In this document: positions 13,615 to 23,236 of the stretch, one piece after another | Position numbering within the stretch: position 1 is the first letter of the stretch | How the letters are laid out: every line of letters begins with the position of its first letter | Assembly: GCF_014700075.1 (NCBI RefSeq) | Contig: NZ_JACXBU010000002.1 | Span: forward strand, 574,603 to 638,602 | Length of the DNA stretch: 64,000 nucleotides | Direction of reading: 5' to 3' | Origin: Pseudomonas sp. JM0905a | Lineage (GTDB): Bacteria > Pseudomonadota > Gammaproteobacteria > Pseudomonadales > Pseudomonadaceae | Position numbers and translations under genes: made by a program | Notes under the pieces: generated by a model | Database searches by the model: none | Seen by the model: only the letters and a program-made list of their open reading frames with translations | Told to the model about the DNA's origin: nothing

Positions 13615-14922
13615 ATGACCAGCCACGTAACCGCCTACCGCTCCGCCATCCTGCACAGCATCGCCGACCCCGCCCTGGTGGGCGTCGAGCAGTCCTATCA
13701 GTATTTCGAGGACGGCCTGCTGGTGGTGGAAGACGGTCGCATCAAGGCCCTGGGTGAAGCCAAGTCCCTGCTGCCGGGCCTGGATGCCGGCGTCGAGGTG
13801 CATGAATATCGCGATGCCCTGATCACCCCCGGCTTCATCGACACCCATATCCACTTCCCGCAAACCGGCATGATCGCCTCCTACGGCGAGCAACTGCTGG
13901 ATTGGCTGAACACCTACACCTTCCCCACCGAGAAGCAGTTCGCCGACAAAGCCCACGCCGCGGACGTCGCGGGCATCTTCATCAAGGAACTGCTGCGCAA
14001 CGGCACCACCACCGCCCTGGTGTTCGGCACCGTGCACAAGGAGTCGGTGGACGCCTTCTTCGAAGCCGCCCAGGCACTCGACCTGCGGATGATCGCCGGC
14101 AAGGTGCTGATGGACCGCAATGCCCCCGATTACCTGACCGACACTGCCGAGTCCGGCTACGCGGACAGCAAGGAGCTGATCGAGCGCTGGCACGGCAAGG
14201 GCCGCCTGCACTACGCGGTGACCCCGCGCTTCGCCCCCACCAGCACCCCGGAGCAACTGGAGCTGGCAGGCAAGCTGTATGCCGAGTACCCGGGCCTGTA
14301 CATGCACACCCACCTGTCCGAGAACCGCAAGGAAATCGAGTGGGTGAAAGAGCTGTTCCCGGAGCGCAAGGGCTACCTGGACGTCTATGACCACTACAAG
14401 CTGATCGGCGAGCGCTCGGTATTCGCCCACGGCGTGCACCTGTGTGACGACGAGTGCAAGCGCCTGGCGGAAACCGGTTCGGCCGTAGCCTTCTGCCCCA
14501 CCTCCAACCTGTTCCTGGGCAGCGGCCTGTTCGACCTGCAGAAGCTGGAAGAGCACGGTGTGCGCGTGGGCCTGGGCACCGACGTGGGCGCCGGCACCAG
14601 CTTCTCGCAACTGCAGTCGCTGAACGAGGCGTACAAGGTGATGCAGCTGCAGGGCAAGAAGCTCGACCCCTTCAAGTCGCTGTACCTGGCAACCCTGGGT
14701 GGCGCCCGCTCGCTCTACCTGGACGACAAGATCGGCAACTTCCAGGCCGGCAAGGACGCGGACTTCGTGGTCCTGGACTACAAGGCCACCCCGCTGCTGG
14801 ACTACCGCATGCAGCAGGCCAAGAGCCTTCCGGAACGCCTGTTCGCCCTGACCATCCTCGGCGACGACCGCACCGTGAAAGAGACCTTTGCCGCCGGCCG
14901 CAGCGTGCACAAGCGCGGCTGA
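13615..14922 (+). CDS. guaD: Guanine deaminase
   Basis: Hydrolyses guanine to xanthine and ammonia, feeding Xdh. It is a 435-residue amidohydrolase with metal ligands in DTHIHFPQTG (about 77-79), MHTHLSENRKEIEW (about 230), HGVHLCDDEC (about 270) and GTDVGAGTSFS (about 320). The serial pattern and C-terminal KDADFVVLDYKATP fit GuaD closely. The start is ATG at 13615 rather than the open upstream frame, because homology to MTSHVTAYRSAILHS-type N-termini begins here; its ribosome site is weak. A GC-rich repeat element occupies the 131-base gap after xdhC, and a strong terminator follows the gene. Confidence 0.95.
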   Translation: MTSHVTAYRSAILHSIADPALVGVEQSYQYFEDGLLVVEDGRIKALGEAKSLLPGLDAGVEVHEYRDALITPGFIDTHIHFPQTGMIASYGEQLLDWLNTYTFPTEKQFADKAHAADVAGIFIKELLRNGTTTALVFGTVHKESVDAFFEAAQALDLRMIAGKVLMDRNAPDYLTDTAESGYADSKELIERWHGKGRLHYAVTPRFAPTSTPEQLELAGKLYAEYPGLYMHTHLSENRKEIEWVKELFPERKGYLDVYDHYKLIGERSVFAHGVHLCDDECKRLAETGSAVAFCPTSNLFLGSGLFDLQKLEEHGVRVGLGTDVGAGTSFSQLQSLNEAYKVMQLQGKKLDPFKSLYLATLGGARSLYLDDKIGNFQAGKDADFVVLDYKATPLLDYRMQQAKSLPERLFALTILGDDRTVKETFAAGRSVHKRG

Positions 14923-14940
14923 TCGAACGCGCAAACAGAA

Positions 14941-14969
14941 AAGCCCCGCTTCGGCGGGGCTTTCTTTTG
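14941..14969 (+). terminator. Terminator of the xdhABC-guaD operon
   Basis: A perfect 9-bp stem (14941-14949 with 14954-14962) with a TTCG tetraloop is followed by TCTTTT. It is 18 bases past the guaD stop. Confidence 0.9.
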
Positions 14970-14980
14970 GAGTTCCTGTA

Positions 14981-15084
14981 TGTGGAGGCGATTTCATTCG
15001 CTAAGGACCGCGCAGTGGTCCCCTCGATAGGTTGTGCCAATGGGCAGGCCTTCGGCCTGTTCAGCGAATGAATTCGCCCCCACA
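14981..15084. repeat. REP-type inverted pair (family GCGAATTCATTCGC)
   Basis: The 22-base left arm (14981-15002) and right arm (15063-15084) are inverted copies of one element with two mismatches, 60 bases apart. The gap holds its own GGCAGGCC/GGCCTG stem. It lies between two terminators of converging genes, a normal place for Pseudomonas extragenic palindromes. Confidence 0.75.
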
Positions 15085-15114
15085 ACCGCGTTGCCAGCCT
15101 CGACAGCCCAAAAC

Positions 15115-15142
15115 AAAAAGCCCCGCATTCGCGGGGCTTTTT
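15115..15142 (-). terminator. Bidirectional terminator after GntR2
   Basis: A perfect 12-bp stem (15115-15126 with 15131-15142, loop ATTC) has A and T runs at its ends, so it can act on both strands. It lies 14 bases beyond the stop of the minus-strand regulator. Confidence 0.88.
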
Positions 15143-15155
15143 ACCTGGGTCTGAA

Positions 15156-15926
15156 TCAGACGTTGCGCGGCGTTGCGCGGCCCGGCTTCTTCTTGGTCTG
15201 CAGCAGGTGCGAGAACACCGCGTGCAGGTCGTCCGAGGCGCCGCCTTCGTCCAGGTTCAGCTTGTCGTCGATGTGATCCATGTGGTGCATCATCAGCATC
15301 ACCGCGCGCTCAGCGTCGCGGGACTCGATGGCGTCGATCAGGCGATTGTGCTCATCGAAAGAACAGTGTGAGCGGCTGCCGCTCTCGTACTGGGCGATGA
15401 TGAGGGAGGTCTGCGACACCAGGCTGCGCTGGAAGCTCACCAGCGGGGCGTTCTTCGCCGCTTCGGCCAGCTTCAGGTGGAACTCGCCGGAAAGACGGAT
15501 GCCGGCGCCACGGTCGCCACGGGAGAAGCAGGCCTGCTCTTCAAGGACCATCTGCCGCAGTTCCTGCAGCTGCTCGGCGGTGGCGTGCTCGACCGCCAGC
15601 TCGGTGATGGCACGTTCCACCAGTCGGCGCGCGTAGAAGATCTGCCGGGCTTCCTCGACACTGGGGCTGGCCACCACGGCACCACGATTGGGTCGCAACA
15701 GCACCACGCCTTCATGGGCAAGGCGCGACAGGGCGCGGCGGATGATGGTGCGGCTGACGCCGAAAATCTCACCCAGGGCCTCTTCGCTCAGCTTGGTACC
15801 GGGAGCGAGGCGCTGCTCGAGAATCGCATCGAAAATGTGCGCGTAGACGACGTCGTCCTGAGTGCCGCTGCGGGTGCTTTTGGCGGTGCGCGGCTGCTTC
15901 TTGAGTGGCTGCAACTGTTCGTTCAT
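15156..15926 (-). CDS. GntR-family (FCD) regulator 2, probable purine-catabolism repressor
   Basis: A 256-residue regulator. A basic N-terminal tail (KKQPRTAKSTRSG) precedes the winged helix (about 28-95, with LAPGTKLSEEALGEIFGVSR) and an FCD domain with the metal or ligand histidines expected of the family (FHLKLAEAAKN, DEHNRLIDAIES, MMHHMDHIDD). It is divergent from the AzgA permease and lies inside the purine gene block, in the position I recall for PA1520. A TTGTACACAA palindrome sits about 110 bases upstream of its own start, and the same site recurs before several pathway genes. I infer that this protein binds it; the ligand may be a purine or ureide intermediate. Confidence 0.93.
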   Translation of the reverse strand: MNEQLQPLKKQPRTAKSTRSGTQDDVVYAHIFDAILEQRLAPGTKLSEEALGEIFGVSRTIIRRALSRLAHEGVVLLRPNRGAVVASPSVEEARQIFYARRLVERAITELAVEHATAEQLQELRQMVLEEQACFSRGDRGAGIRLSGEFHLKLAEAAKNAPLVSFQRSLVSQTSLIIAQYESGSRSHCSFDEHNRLIDAIESRDAERAVMLMMHHMDHIDDKLNLDEGGASDDLHAVFSHLLQTKKKPGRATPRNV

Positions 15927-16033
15927 GGGTGCTCGCGTAAAGGGAGTCGGCGGTCTTCCAGGGCCCTTTTTGCCCCTTTTCGCCGGGCTGAGCAGGTGGG
16001 TCAGCGAGGGAAATCAGGGAAAAAGCGAGTGAT

Positions 16034-16045
16034 ATTGTACACAAT
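16034..16045. promoter_or_regulatory. Operator-like palindrome ATTGTACACAAT (GntR2 upstream)
   Basis: The near-perfect palindrome has its arms separated by one asymmetric central pair. On the minus strand it contains TACAAT, a possible -10 box for GntR2, so binding here would give autorepression. Confidence 0.6.
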
Positions 16046-16383
16046 CATCCCTCCTTGAACAGTTTCGCAGCAGCTCCAACCTCATTCCTGACCGGTTGCA
16101 CAGGTTTTTCCAGCAGGTTCCAACCAACTCGCTTCGAACGAGGGTTGAAGCGACAAACCTGCGGATTTCCCTACATTTTTTTGTCATAAGCGCGGCTGGC
16201 GCAGTGCCATTTCGTGCTTTCGCTCCCCTTCCTCCACACCACTCCTTTTTTGAGCTAATTCCATAAGCAATTGTTTTTTAACGACTTTATTAATTCGTTA
16301 GGCTGCAAATTGTCGCAGCCAAATCTAACCACGTGGTCAGCTTTCATTGATTGGTTCGTTTTTTCGAACATTGAAAACATTAT

Positions 16384-16411
16384 TTGTTTTTTTTGTATAC
16401 AAAGGCATAAT
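16384..16411 (+). promoter_or_regulatory. Permease promoter with embedded operator TTGTATACAA
   Basis: A -35 TTGTTT (16384-16389) and a -10 CATAAT (16406-16411) are spaced 16 bp. The perfect palindrome 16393-16402 lies wholly in the spacer, where a bound repressor would exclude RNA polymerase. Confidence 0.6.
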
Positions 16412-16543
16412 CGCGCCGTGACTTCCTGACTCTGCGGTCAAGTATTCAGGCAAGTGCACCACTCACGCCATCCGCCTCAGTCAGTCCGGAGCCAGCTCCC
16501 GGCTCTGGGTGAACAAAACAAAAGAGATGAGGAGTACCACGCT

Positions 16544-17893
16544 GTGGAAAGCATCAAACAACAAGAACAAGGAACGTACGTCGCTACACCGCCCGCCCAG
16601 GGCCTGCTTGAACGTCTCTTCAAGCTCAGCCTGCACGGCACCACCGTGAAGACTGAACTGGCTGCAGGCCTGACCACCTTCATCACCATGGCCTACATCA
16701 TTTTCGTCAACCCGAACATCATGGCCGATGCCGGGATCGATCATGGCGCAGCCTTCGTTGCCACCTGCCTTGCCGCAGCCTTCGGCTGCCTCCTCATGGG
16801 CCTCTACGCCAACTGGCCGGTAGGCCTTGCTCCGGGCATGGGCCTGAACGCCTTCTTTACCTACACCGTGGTCAACACCATGGGCTACAGCTGGCAGATC
16901 GCGCTTGGCGCGGTGTTCCTCTCCGGCGTGCTGTTCATGATCCTGACCTTCTCGCGAATCCGTGAATGGTTGCTCAACAGCATCCCGAGCAGCCTGCGCT
17001 TCGCGATGGGCGCGGGTGTGGGCCTGTTCCTCGGGCTGATCGGCCTGAAGACCGCCGGCATCGTGGTTGCCCACCCGGCCACCCTGGTGCACATCGGTGA
17101 CCTGACCTCCCCCGGCCCGCTGCTGGCTGCCATCTGCTTCCTGATGATCGCGGTACTGGAATACCGCCGAATCTTCGGCGGCATCCTGATCAGCATCCTC
17201 ACCGTGACCCTGATCGGTGTTGGCCTGGGCATCGTCAAGTTCGGCGGCGTGTTCTCCATGCCCCCGAGTCTGGCGCCGACCTTCATGGCCATGGACATCA
17301 CCGGCGCATTCAACGTGACCATGGTGAGCGTGATCCTTGCGTTCCTCTTCGTGCACATGTTCGACACCGCCGGCACCCTGATGGGCGTGGCCCAGCGTGC
17401 CAACCTGGTGCAGGAAGACGGTCGTATCGAGAACCTGTCCCGCGCCATGAAAGCGGACAGCGCCTCCAGCGTGTTCGGTGGCGTGCTCGGCGTACCGCCG
17501 GTCACCAGCTACGTAGAAAGTGCTGCGGGCGTTGCTGCCGGCGGCCGCACCGGCCTGACCGCAGTGACCGTGGGCATCCTGTTCATCGCCGCGATGTTCT
17601 TCGCCCCGCTGGCCGGCATGATCCCCGCCTACGCCACCGCCGGCGCACTGATCTATGTTGCGATGCTGATGATGGGCGGCATGGCCCACATCGACTGGAA
17701 GGAACACACCGAAACCATCCCGGCCATCGTGACCGTCATCATGATGCCGCTGACCTTCTCGGTCGCCGACGGTATCGCCCTGGGCTTCGTGACCTACGTC
17801 GCCATGAAGGCCTTCACCGGCAAGTGGAAGGAAGTCTCGGTGAGCCTGTACGCCCTCTGCGCCATCTTCGTGGCCAAGTTCATCTTCCTGTAA
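16544..17893 (+). CDS. AzgA-type purine permease (NCS2)
   Basis: Inner-membrane proton-coupled importer of purine bases (adenine, guanine, hypoxanthine or xanthine class). The 449-residue protein has about 12 hydrophobic segments. It carries COG2252 hallmarks: TVKTELAAGLTTFITMAYII at the first helix, VGLAPGMGLNAFFTYTVV, SLRFAMGAGVGLFLGLIGL and GVPPVTSYVESAAGVAAGGR. The start is GTG at 16544 behind GATGAGGAG (16526-16534); an in-frame extension to 16454 lacks such a site. It is divergent from GntR2 and controlled by the operator-bearing promoter above. Exact substrate cannot be read from sequence. Confidence 0.93.
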   Translation: MESIKQQEQGTYVATPPAQGLLERLFKLSLHGTTVKTELAAGLTTFITMAYIIFVNPNIMADAGIDHGAAFVATCLAAAFGCLLMGLYANWPVGLAPGMGLNAFFTYTVVNTMGYSWQIALGAVFLSGVLFMILTFSRIREWLLNSIPSSLRFAMGAGVGLFLGLIGLKTAGIVVAHPATLVHIGDLTSPGPLLAAICFLMIAVLEYRRIFGGILISILTVTLIGVGLGIVKFGGVFSMPPSLAPTFMAMDITGAFNVTMVSVILAFLFVHMFDTAGTLMGVAQRANLVQEDGRIENLSRAMKADSASSVFGGVLGVPPVTSYVESAAGVAAGGRTGLTAVTVGILFIAAMFFAPLAGMIPAYATAGALIYVAMLMMGGMAHIDWKEHTETIPAIVTVIMMPLTFSVADGIALGFVTYVAMKAFTGKWKEVSVSLYALCAIFVAKFIFL

Positions 17894-17913
17894 TCGCAGA
17901 TAGCGCTTCACCG

Positions 17914-17948
17914 GGCCCTGTCGCTTTGCGCCAGGGCCTTTTCATTTG
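17914..17948 (+). terminator. Terminator of the AzgA permease
   Basis: A 7-bp stem GGCCCTG/CAGGGCC (17914-17920, 17932-17938) is followed by TTTTCATTT, 21 bases after the permease stop. Confidence 0.8.
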
Positions 17949-18114
17949 CGCCAAGCGGCGTTCGCAATCATCCGATCCAGGCTGATGGTGATCGGCGCCC
18001 TCTCCTCCTGCCATAGCGCTTGATTCGCCTCTCGGCACAGATCCGTCCCGTTGCCCGACAGCGACAGACCAGAACGATTTCCGACCGTCGGCCAGCGAAA
18101 TGGAAAATGCCGCC

Positions 18115-18260
18115 TAGACTCTTCCCTAACCCGACATTCCCCCATACATCAGCGCAGCCCCTTGGGCTGGCGCACAGGCTTTGTGTTGTCGATTTCCGCA
18201 CTCCCTTGCGCATCTCCCCGTGATGCGTTTCAGCCCGGCCTTGTGCCGGGCTTCTTTTTG
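18115..18260 (+). ncRNA. Candidate orphan small RNA with its own terminator
   Basis: The 530-base gap between the permease terminator (17914-17948) and dctP has no convincing gene. It contains a second plus-strand terminator. Upstream are a TAGACT -10-like box (18115-18120) and an internal imperfect hairpin (about 18155-18178, CAGCCCCTTGGGCTG). A transcript of roughly 130 bases would fit. No good -35 box is visible, and it could instead be an attenuated leader of the TRAP operon. Confidence 0.25.
18232..18260 (+). terminator. Orphan rho-independent terminator upstream of TRAP genes
   Basis: A perfect 8-bp stem AGCCCGGC/GCCGGGCT (18232-18239, 18245-18252) is followed by TCTTTTTGG. No gene ends nearby on this strand; the closest is the permease, which already has a terminator about 300 bases earlier. 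Confidence 0.75.
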
Positions 18261-18393
18261 GCCGGACGTAAGGGCGGTTTGCTCCCAGGCGAGGCACCGC
18301 GCTACGCGCGACAGTAGCAAATTGCCGCCGAACATCCCGATGGGCGCATAGACTCTAATTATCGCCCCCTTCAGATTGCCCTCCGCACCCTGA

Positions 18394-19416
<1,023 letters not shown>

Positions 19417-19455
19417 CCACCCGGCCCAGCGCATCGGCCAACGGGAGGTGCCCCC

Positions 19456-20103
19456 ATGAACGCCCTGCGGCATGCCTGGAATCATTTCGAGGAAGGCCTC
19501 ATCGCGTTCCTCCTTGCCGCGATGACCCTGGTGACGTTCGCCTACGTCGTCGTCAATAACCTCTACACGGTCTTCTACAACCTTGCAGATCGCTGGCCCG
19601 GCGCCAGCGCCCCCCTCTTCGCCATCGGCGACAGCATCATGAGTGCGGCCCAGGCCATGACCTGGAGCACCTCGCTGACCAAGGCCCTGTTCGCCTGGCT
19701 GATATTCTTCGGCCTCGCCTACGGCGTGCGCGTCGCGGGGCACATAGGCGTGGACACCCTGGTCAGGCTCACCCCGCGCCCGGCACAGCGAGTCCTCGGC
19801 ATCATCGCCTGCAGCTGCTGCCTGGGTTATGCAGGATTGATGGCCGGCGCCAGCTTCGAGTGGATGCAGACGCTGATCGTCGCTGGCATCGGTGCGGAGG
19901 ACCTGGGCCACTATGGCATCCAGCAATGGCACATCGGCCTGATCGTGCCGCTGGGCTTCACTCTCGTGTTGTTCCGCTATGCGGGGATCTTCGTGCGAAT
20001 CCTGCGACGCCGCCAGATAGGCCTGAACCTCGCCGACGAAACCGCCGAAGCCCTCAAGCTGGCCGAGCACGACGAACGTGCGCCTGAGGAAGAACGGCCA
20101 TGA
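19456..20103 (+). CDS. TRAP transporter small membrane subunit (DctQ family)
   Basis: A 215-residue integral membrane protein with four predicted helices (about 14-35, 70-95, 110-135, 155-178), including LTKALFAWLIFFGLAYGVRVAGHIGVDTL, the DctQ signature region. It is longer than the usual ~160-170 residues because of an insert after helix 1 and a charged C-terminal tail (LKLAEHDERAPEEERP). The ATG follows GGGAGG, 39 bases after dctP, and its TGA overlaps the next ATG (ATGA). It pairs with DctM to form the transport complex. Confidence 0.92.
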   Translation: MNALRHAWNHFEEGLIAFLLAAMTLVTFAYVVVNNLYTVFYNLADRWPGASAPLFAIGDSIMSAAQAMTWSTSLTKALFAWLIFFGLAYGVRVAGHIGVDTLVRLTPRPAQRVLGIIACSCCLGYAGLMAGASFEWMQTLIVAGIGAEDLGHYGIQQWHIGLIVPLGFTLVLFRYAGIFVRILRRRQIGLNLADETAEALKLAEHDERAPEEERP

Positions 20104-21383
20104 CCATCCTCTTCCTCTTCTTACTGTTGTTTCTGCTGCTATTTATCGGCGTCCCCATAGCGATCTCCCTGGGACTTTCTGGCGCACTGACCATCATCCT
20201 GTTCAGTCCGGACTCGGTGCGCTCACTGGCCATCAAGCTGTTCGAGACGTCCGAGCACTACACCCTGCTGGCGATTCCGTTCTTCCTTCTGGCGGGCGCC
20301 TTCATGACATCCGGTGGCGTTGCGCGGCGCCTGATCGACTTCGCCAATGCCTGCGTCGGCCACATTCGCGGCGGTCTGGCGATAGCCGCGGTATTGGCCT
20401 GCATGCTGTTCGCCGCGCTTTCAGGGTCTTCACCAGCCACCGTCGCGGCGGTGGGTTCCATAGCCATCGCCGGTATGGTGCGTTCGGGATACCCGCCGGC
20501 CTTTGGTGCCGGCATCATCTGCAACGCCGGCACGCTGGGCATACTGATCCCGCCGTCGATCGTCATGGTGGTCTATGCCGCCGCCACCGAAACCTCCGTC
20601 GGCAAGCTGTTCGTTGCCGGCGTGGTGCCAGGCATCCTGCTCGGCACCACGTTGATGATCGCGATCTACATCGTCGCCATCCGAAAGAACCTGCCCGCCT
20701 TGCCCCGCGCGAGCCTGCGCGAATGGCTGAACGCCGGGCGCAAGGCGCTCTGGGGGCTGCTGCTGATGCTGATCATCCTGGGCGGCATCTATACCGGGAT
20801 GTTCACCCCCACCGAGGCCGCGGCGGTTGCAGCCGTCTATGCCGCCTTCATCGCCCTGTTCGTCTACAAGGACATGAAGCTGAGGGAGACGCCCAAGGTG
20901 CTGCTGGAGTCCGGCAAGCTCTCGATCATGCTGATGTTCATCATCGCCAACGCCATGCTCTTCGCCCATGTGCTGACGACCGAGCAACTGCCGCAGCAGA
21001 TCACCACCTGGGTGATAGACGCGGGCCTGTCGCCAATGATGTTCCTGTTGATGGTGAACCTGGTGCTGCTGGTGGCGGGAGCCTTCATGGAGCCGTCAGC
21101 GATCATCCTGATCCTGGCGCCCATCCTCTTCCCGATCGCGATCAGGCTGGGCATCGACCCTATCCACCTGGGCATCATCATGGTGGTGAACATGGAAATC
21201 GGCCTGGTCACCCCGCCAGTCGGGCTCAACCTGTTCGTCACGTCGGCGATTAGCGGAATGCCCGTCACCGCCACCATCCGCGCAGCCATGCCCTGGTTGA
21301 TGATCCTGTTGGCCTTCCTCTTCCTGGTCACTTATGTGCCCTGGATTTCCCTGGCTCTGCCGAATTGGCTTGGCATGAGCTGA
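20100..21383 (+). CDS. TRAP transporter large permease (DctM family)
   Basis: The sodium-driven translocation subunit, 427 residues and about 12 helices. Recognisable DctM segments are LFIGVPIAISLGLSGALTI, AALSGSSPATVAAVGSIAI, YPPAFGAGIICNAGTLGILIPPS and the C-terminal GLVTPPVGLNLFVTSAISG. The start overlaps the dctQ stop by 4 bases, so the three subunits are made from one message. No dedicated regulator is next to the operon. The convergent uraH gene follows after a terminator. Confidence 0.94.
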   Translation: MTILFLFLLLFLLLFIGVPIAISLGLSGALTIILFSPDSVRSLAIKLFETSEHYTLLAIPFFLLAGAFMTSGGVARRLIDFANACVGHIRGGLAIAAVLACMLFAALSGSSPATVAAVGSIAIAGMVRSGYPPAFGAGIICNAGTLGILIPPSIVMVVYAAATETSVGKLFVAGVVPGILLGTTLMIAIYIVAIRKNLPALPRASLREWLNAGRKALWGLLLMLIILGGIYTGMFTPTEAAAVAAVYAAFIALFVYKDMKLRETPKVLLESGKLSIMLMFIIANAMLFAHVLTTEQLPQQITTWVIDAGLSPMMFLLMVNLVLLVAGAFMEPSAIILILAPILFPIAIRLGIDPIHLGIIMVVNMEIGLVTPPVGLNLFVTSAISGMPVTATIRAAMPWLMILLAFLFLVTYVPWISLALPNWLGMS

Positions 21384-21462
21384 TCCGTAGCGTGATTTCC
21401 CGAGAAGCGCTACCGCCTGGCGTTGCGCCGGTTGTTTTCGACCCGGCACTTTTCTGCAGGCG

Positions 21463-21490
21463 AAAAAAAGGCCCGCAGTGTGGACGGGCC
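21463..21490 (-). terminator. Terminator of uraH
   Basis: Stem GGCCCG/CGGGCC (21470-21475, 21485-21490) followed on the minus strand by seven T residues. Its placement between converging dctM and uraH protects both. Confidence 0.85.
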
Positions 21491-21531
21491 GTAAAAGACT
21501 CCAGTGAGTCGAGGGTAACGAGTATTCGGTA

Positions 21532-21885
21532 CTAGCTGCCGCGATAGGTGGAATAGCTGTAGGGGGAGATCAACAGCGGCACGTGGTAGTGATCCTGCTC
21601 GGCGGAGATGCCGAAGCGCAGCACAACCACATCGAGGAAAGCGGGTTCGGCGAGCTTCACGCCACGGGCGCGGTAGTAGTCGCCGGCGTGGAAGTGGATC
21701 TGGTAGACGCCGCTCTGGTAGTCGGCACCTTGCAGCACGGGCGCATCGCAACGGCCGTCATCGTTGGTCGTGGCGGTGGCGACCAGCTCCAGGCCCGCGC
21801 CTTCTACGCGATAGAGCTCGATCTTGATATCACGGCCAGGGCAGCCGTGGGCGGCATCCAGTACATGCGTAGTCAAACGTCCCAT
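21532..21885 (-). CDS. uraH: 5-hydroxyisourate hydrolase
   Basis: Transthyretin-like enzyme converting 5-hydroxyisourate to OHCU, the second step of urate breakdown. The 117-residue protein starts GRLTTHVLDAAHGCPG, has the family histidines and arginine (His about 7, Arg about 44), FHAGDYY and HYHVPLLISPYSYSTYRGS at the C-terminus. The terminal YRGS is the HIUase signature that separates it from true transthyretin. The start at 21885 is chosen over an upstream GTG because it matches the family N-terminus. It is transcribed away from puuE, and an operator palindrome lies in the shared region. Confidence 0.95.
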   Translation of the reverse strand: MGRLTTHVLDAAHGCPGRDIKIELYRVEGAGLELVATATTNDDGRCDAPVLQGADYQSGVYQIHFHAGDYYRARGVKLAEPAFLDVVVLRFGISAEQDHYHVPLLISPYSYSTYRGS

Positions 21886-22040
21886 TGCTCGCTGGGCGTC
21901 TACCAGGCCATTGCGTGGCCAAGGCAGGAACGCCACACCTCCTCTGCTTGTTCATATCGGTGTGTGGTTGGGGTCGAAGCCCCGGTACGGAGCGCAGAAT
22001 AACATGCGATCGACGAAATGTAAGACATAAACTCAAAAAA

Positions 22041-22050
22041 TTGTACACAA
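22041..22050. promoter_or_regulatory. Operator-like palindrome TTGTACACAA (uraH side)
   Basis: Same 10-mer as the site before GntR2. It lies 156 bases upstream of the uraH start in an AT-rich stretch. I could not place a convincing -35/-10 pair around it. Confidence 0.5.
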
Positions 22051-22203
22051 TCTCCACACCATATACTGCCGAGCCTTTGCGACGACTGGCTCCACCAGGA
22101 TTTACGTGCACCGGCCAGCCATTGGGCCTTCTGTGATGCAGACCTGACCAGATGGGCAGGTTCGTTGACCGAACGCGAAATGTCGAATCAGACAAAGATT
22201 TGA

Positions 22204-22233
22204 TTTACAAAACGCATGACAGTTTGTATACAA
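22204..22233 (+). promoter_or_regulatory. puuE promoter overlapped by operator TTGTATACAA
   Basis: A weak -35 TTTACA (22204-22209) and a -10 TATACA (22227-22232) are spaced 17 bp. The palindrome at 22224-22233 covers the -10 box, about 75 bases before puuE. Confidence 0.5.
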
Positions 22234-22306
22234 TCACCTCATCCCCGGTCGCGCACCACTTTCCAGGCTGTCGCTGATCGCCCAACAGACAAGAAGGAAG
22301 ACTGCA

Positions 22307-23236
22307 GTGAGCGCCGAGTACCCACGCGACCTGATCGGTTACGGCAACAATCCTCCCCACCCGCACTGGCCGGGTGAGTCCCGCATCGCCCTGTCCTTTG
22401 TCCTCAACTACGAGGAAGGTGGCGAGCGCAATGTGCTCCACGGCGACAAGGAATCCGAAGCCTTCCTGTCCGAGATGGTGGCCGCCCAGCCGCTGCAGGG
22501 CGTGCGCAACATGAGCATGGAATCCCTCTACGAGTACGGCAGCCGCGCAGGTGTCTGGCGCCTGCTGAACCTGTTCAAGCAGCACGACATTCCCCTGACC
22601 ATCTTCGCCGTCGCCATGGCCGCCCAGCGCCACCCGGACGTGATCCGCGCCATGGTCGAAGCCGGCCACGAGATCTGCAGCCACGGCTACCGCTGGATCG
22701 ACTACCAGTACATGGACGAGGCCCAGGAGCGCGAGCACATGCTCGAAGCCATCCGCATCCTCACCGAACTGACCGGCGAGCGCCCGGTGGGCTGGTATAC
22801 CGGCCGTACCGGCCCGAACACCCGTCGCCTGGTGATGGAGGAAGGCGGCTTCCTCTACGACTCCGACACCTACGACGACGACCTGCCCTATTGGGACCCG
22901 GCCAGCACCGCTGAGAAGCCGCACCTGGTCATCCCTTACACCCTGGACACCAACGACATGCGTTTCACCCAGGTACAGGGTTTCAACAAGGGCGACGACT
23001 TCTTCGAGTACCTCAAGGACGCCTTCGACGTGCTCTACGCGGAAGGCAGCGCCGGCGCGCCGAAGATGCTGTCCATCGGCATGCACTGCCGCCTGCTGGG
23101 CCGTCCGGCTCGCCTCGCCTCCCTGGCGCGCTTCATCGAGTACGTGAAGGGCCACGAGAAAGTCTGGTTCGCCCGCCGCGCCGACATCGCCCGCCACTGG
23201 CACGCCACCCACCCGTTCAAAGAGCAAGCCAAATGA
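22307..23236 (+). CDS. puuE: Allantoinase PuuE (polysaccharide-deacetylase fold)
   Basis: Hydrolyses (S)-allantoin to allantoate. This 309-residue cofactor-independent allantoinase belongs to the NodB-like superfamily, not the amidohydrolase type. Family features are YPRDLIGYGNNPPHPHWPG at the N-terminus, FVLNYEEGGERNVLHGD, GHEICSHGYRWIDYQ and TGRTGPNTRRLVMEEGGFLYDSD. The start is GTG at 22307 behind AAGGAAG. It overlaps uraD by 4 bases, forming a puuE-uraD operon under the operator described above. Confidence 0.95.
   Translation: MSAEYPRDLIGYGNNPPHPHWPGESRIALSFVLNYEEGGERNVLHGDKESEAFLSEMVAAQPLQGVRNMSMESLYEYGSRAGVWRLLNLFKQHDIPLTIFAVAMAAQRHPDVIRAMVEAGHEICSHGYRWIDYQYMDEAQEREHMLEAIRILTELTGERPVGWYTGRTGPNTRRLVMEEGGFLYDSDTYDDDLPYWDPASTAEKPHLVIPYTLDTNDMRFTQVQGFNKGDDFFEYLKDAFDVLYAEGSAGAPKMLSIGMHCRLLGRPARLASLARFIEYVKGHEKVWFARRADIARHWHATHPFKEQAK

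Larger units (their letters stand above)
15927..16543. promoter_or_regulatory. AT-rich divergent control region GntR2 / AzgA permease
   Basis: This 617-base gap is markedly AT-rich from about 16180 to 16410, unlike the surrounding genes. It contains two operator-like palindromes (16035-16044 and 16393-16402) and the permease promoter. No credible coding frame was found. The transcript leader of the permease is about 125 bases long and includes a short open frame that is in frame with the permease itself. Confidence 0.6.
21886..22306. promoter_or_regulatory. Divergent control region uraH / puuE
   Basis: This 421-base gap has no supported gene. It carries two TTGTAYACAA-type palindromes (22041-22050 and 22224-22233), one nearer to each divergent gene. 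Confidence 0.6.

Noticed and set aside
13399..14997. A 532-residue minus-strand frame over guaD
   Set aside because: It is a shadow; the guaD metal-ligand motifs are on the plus strand and the frame crosses the guaD terminator.
16481..17911. A 476-residue minus-strand frame over the AzgA permease
   Set aside because: It is highly charged and low-complexity (His/Glu/Gly), the expected mirror of hydrophobic helices, and reads through the permease promoter leader.
17942..18297. Minus-strand frames of 67 and 109 residues before dctP
   Set aside because: They overlap each other, lack ribosome sites and any recognised domain, and cross the orphan terminator. A decayed gene cannot be excluded.
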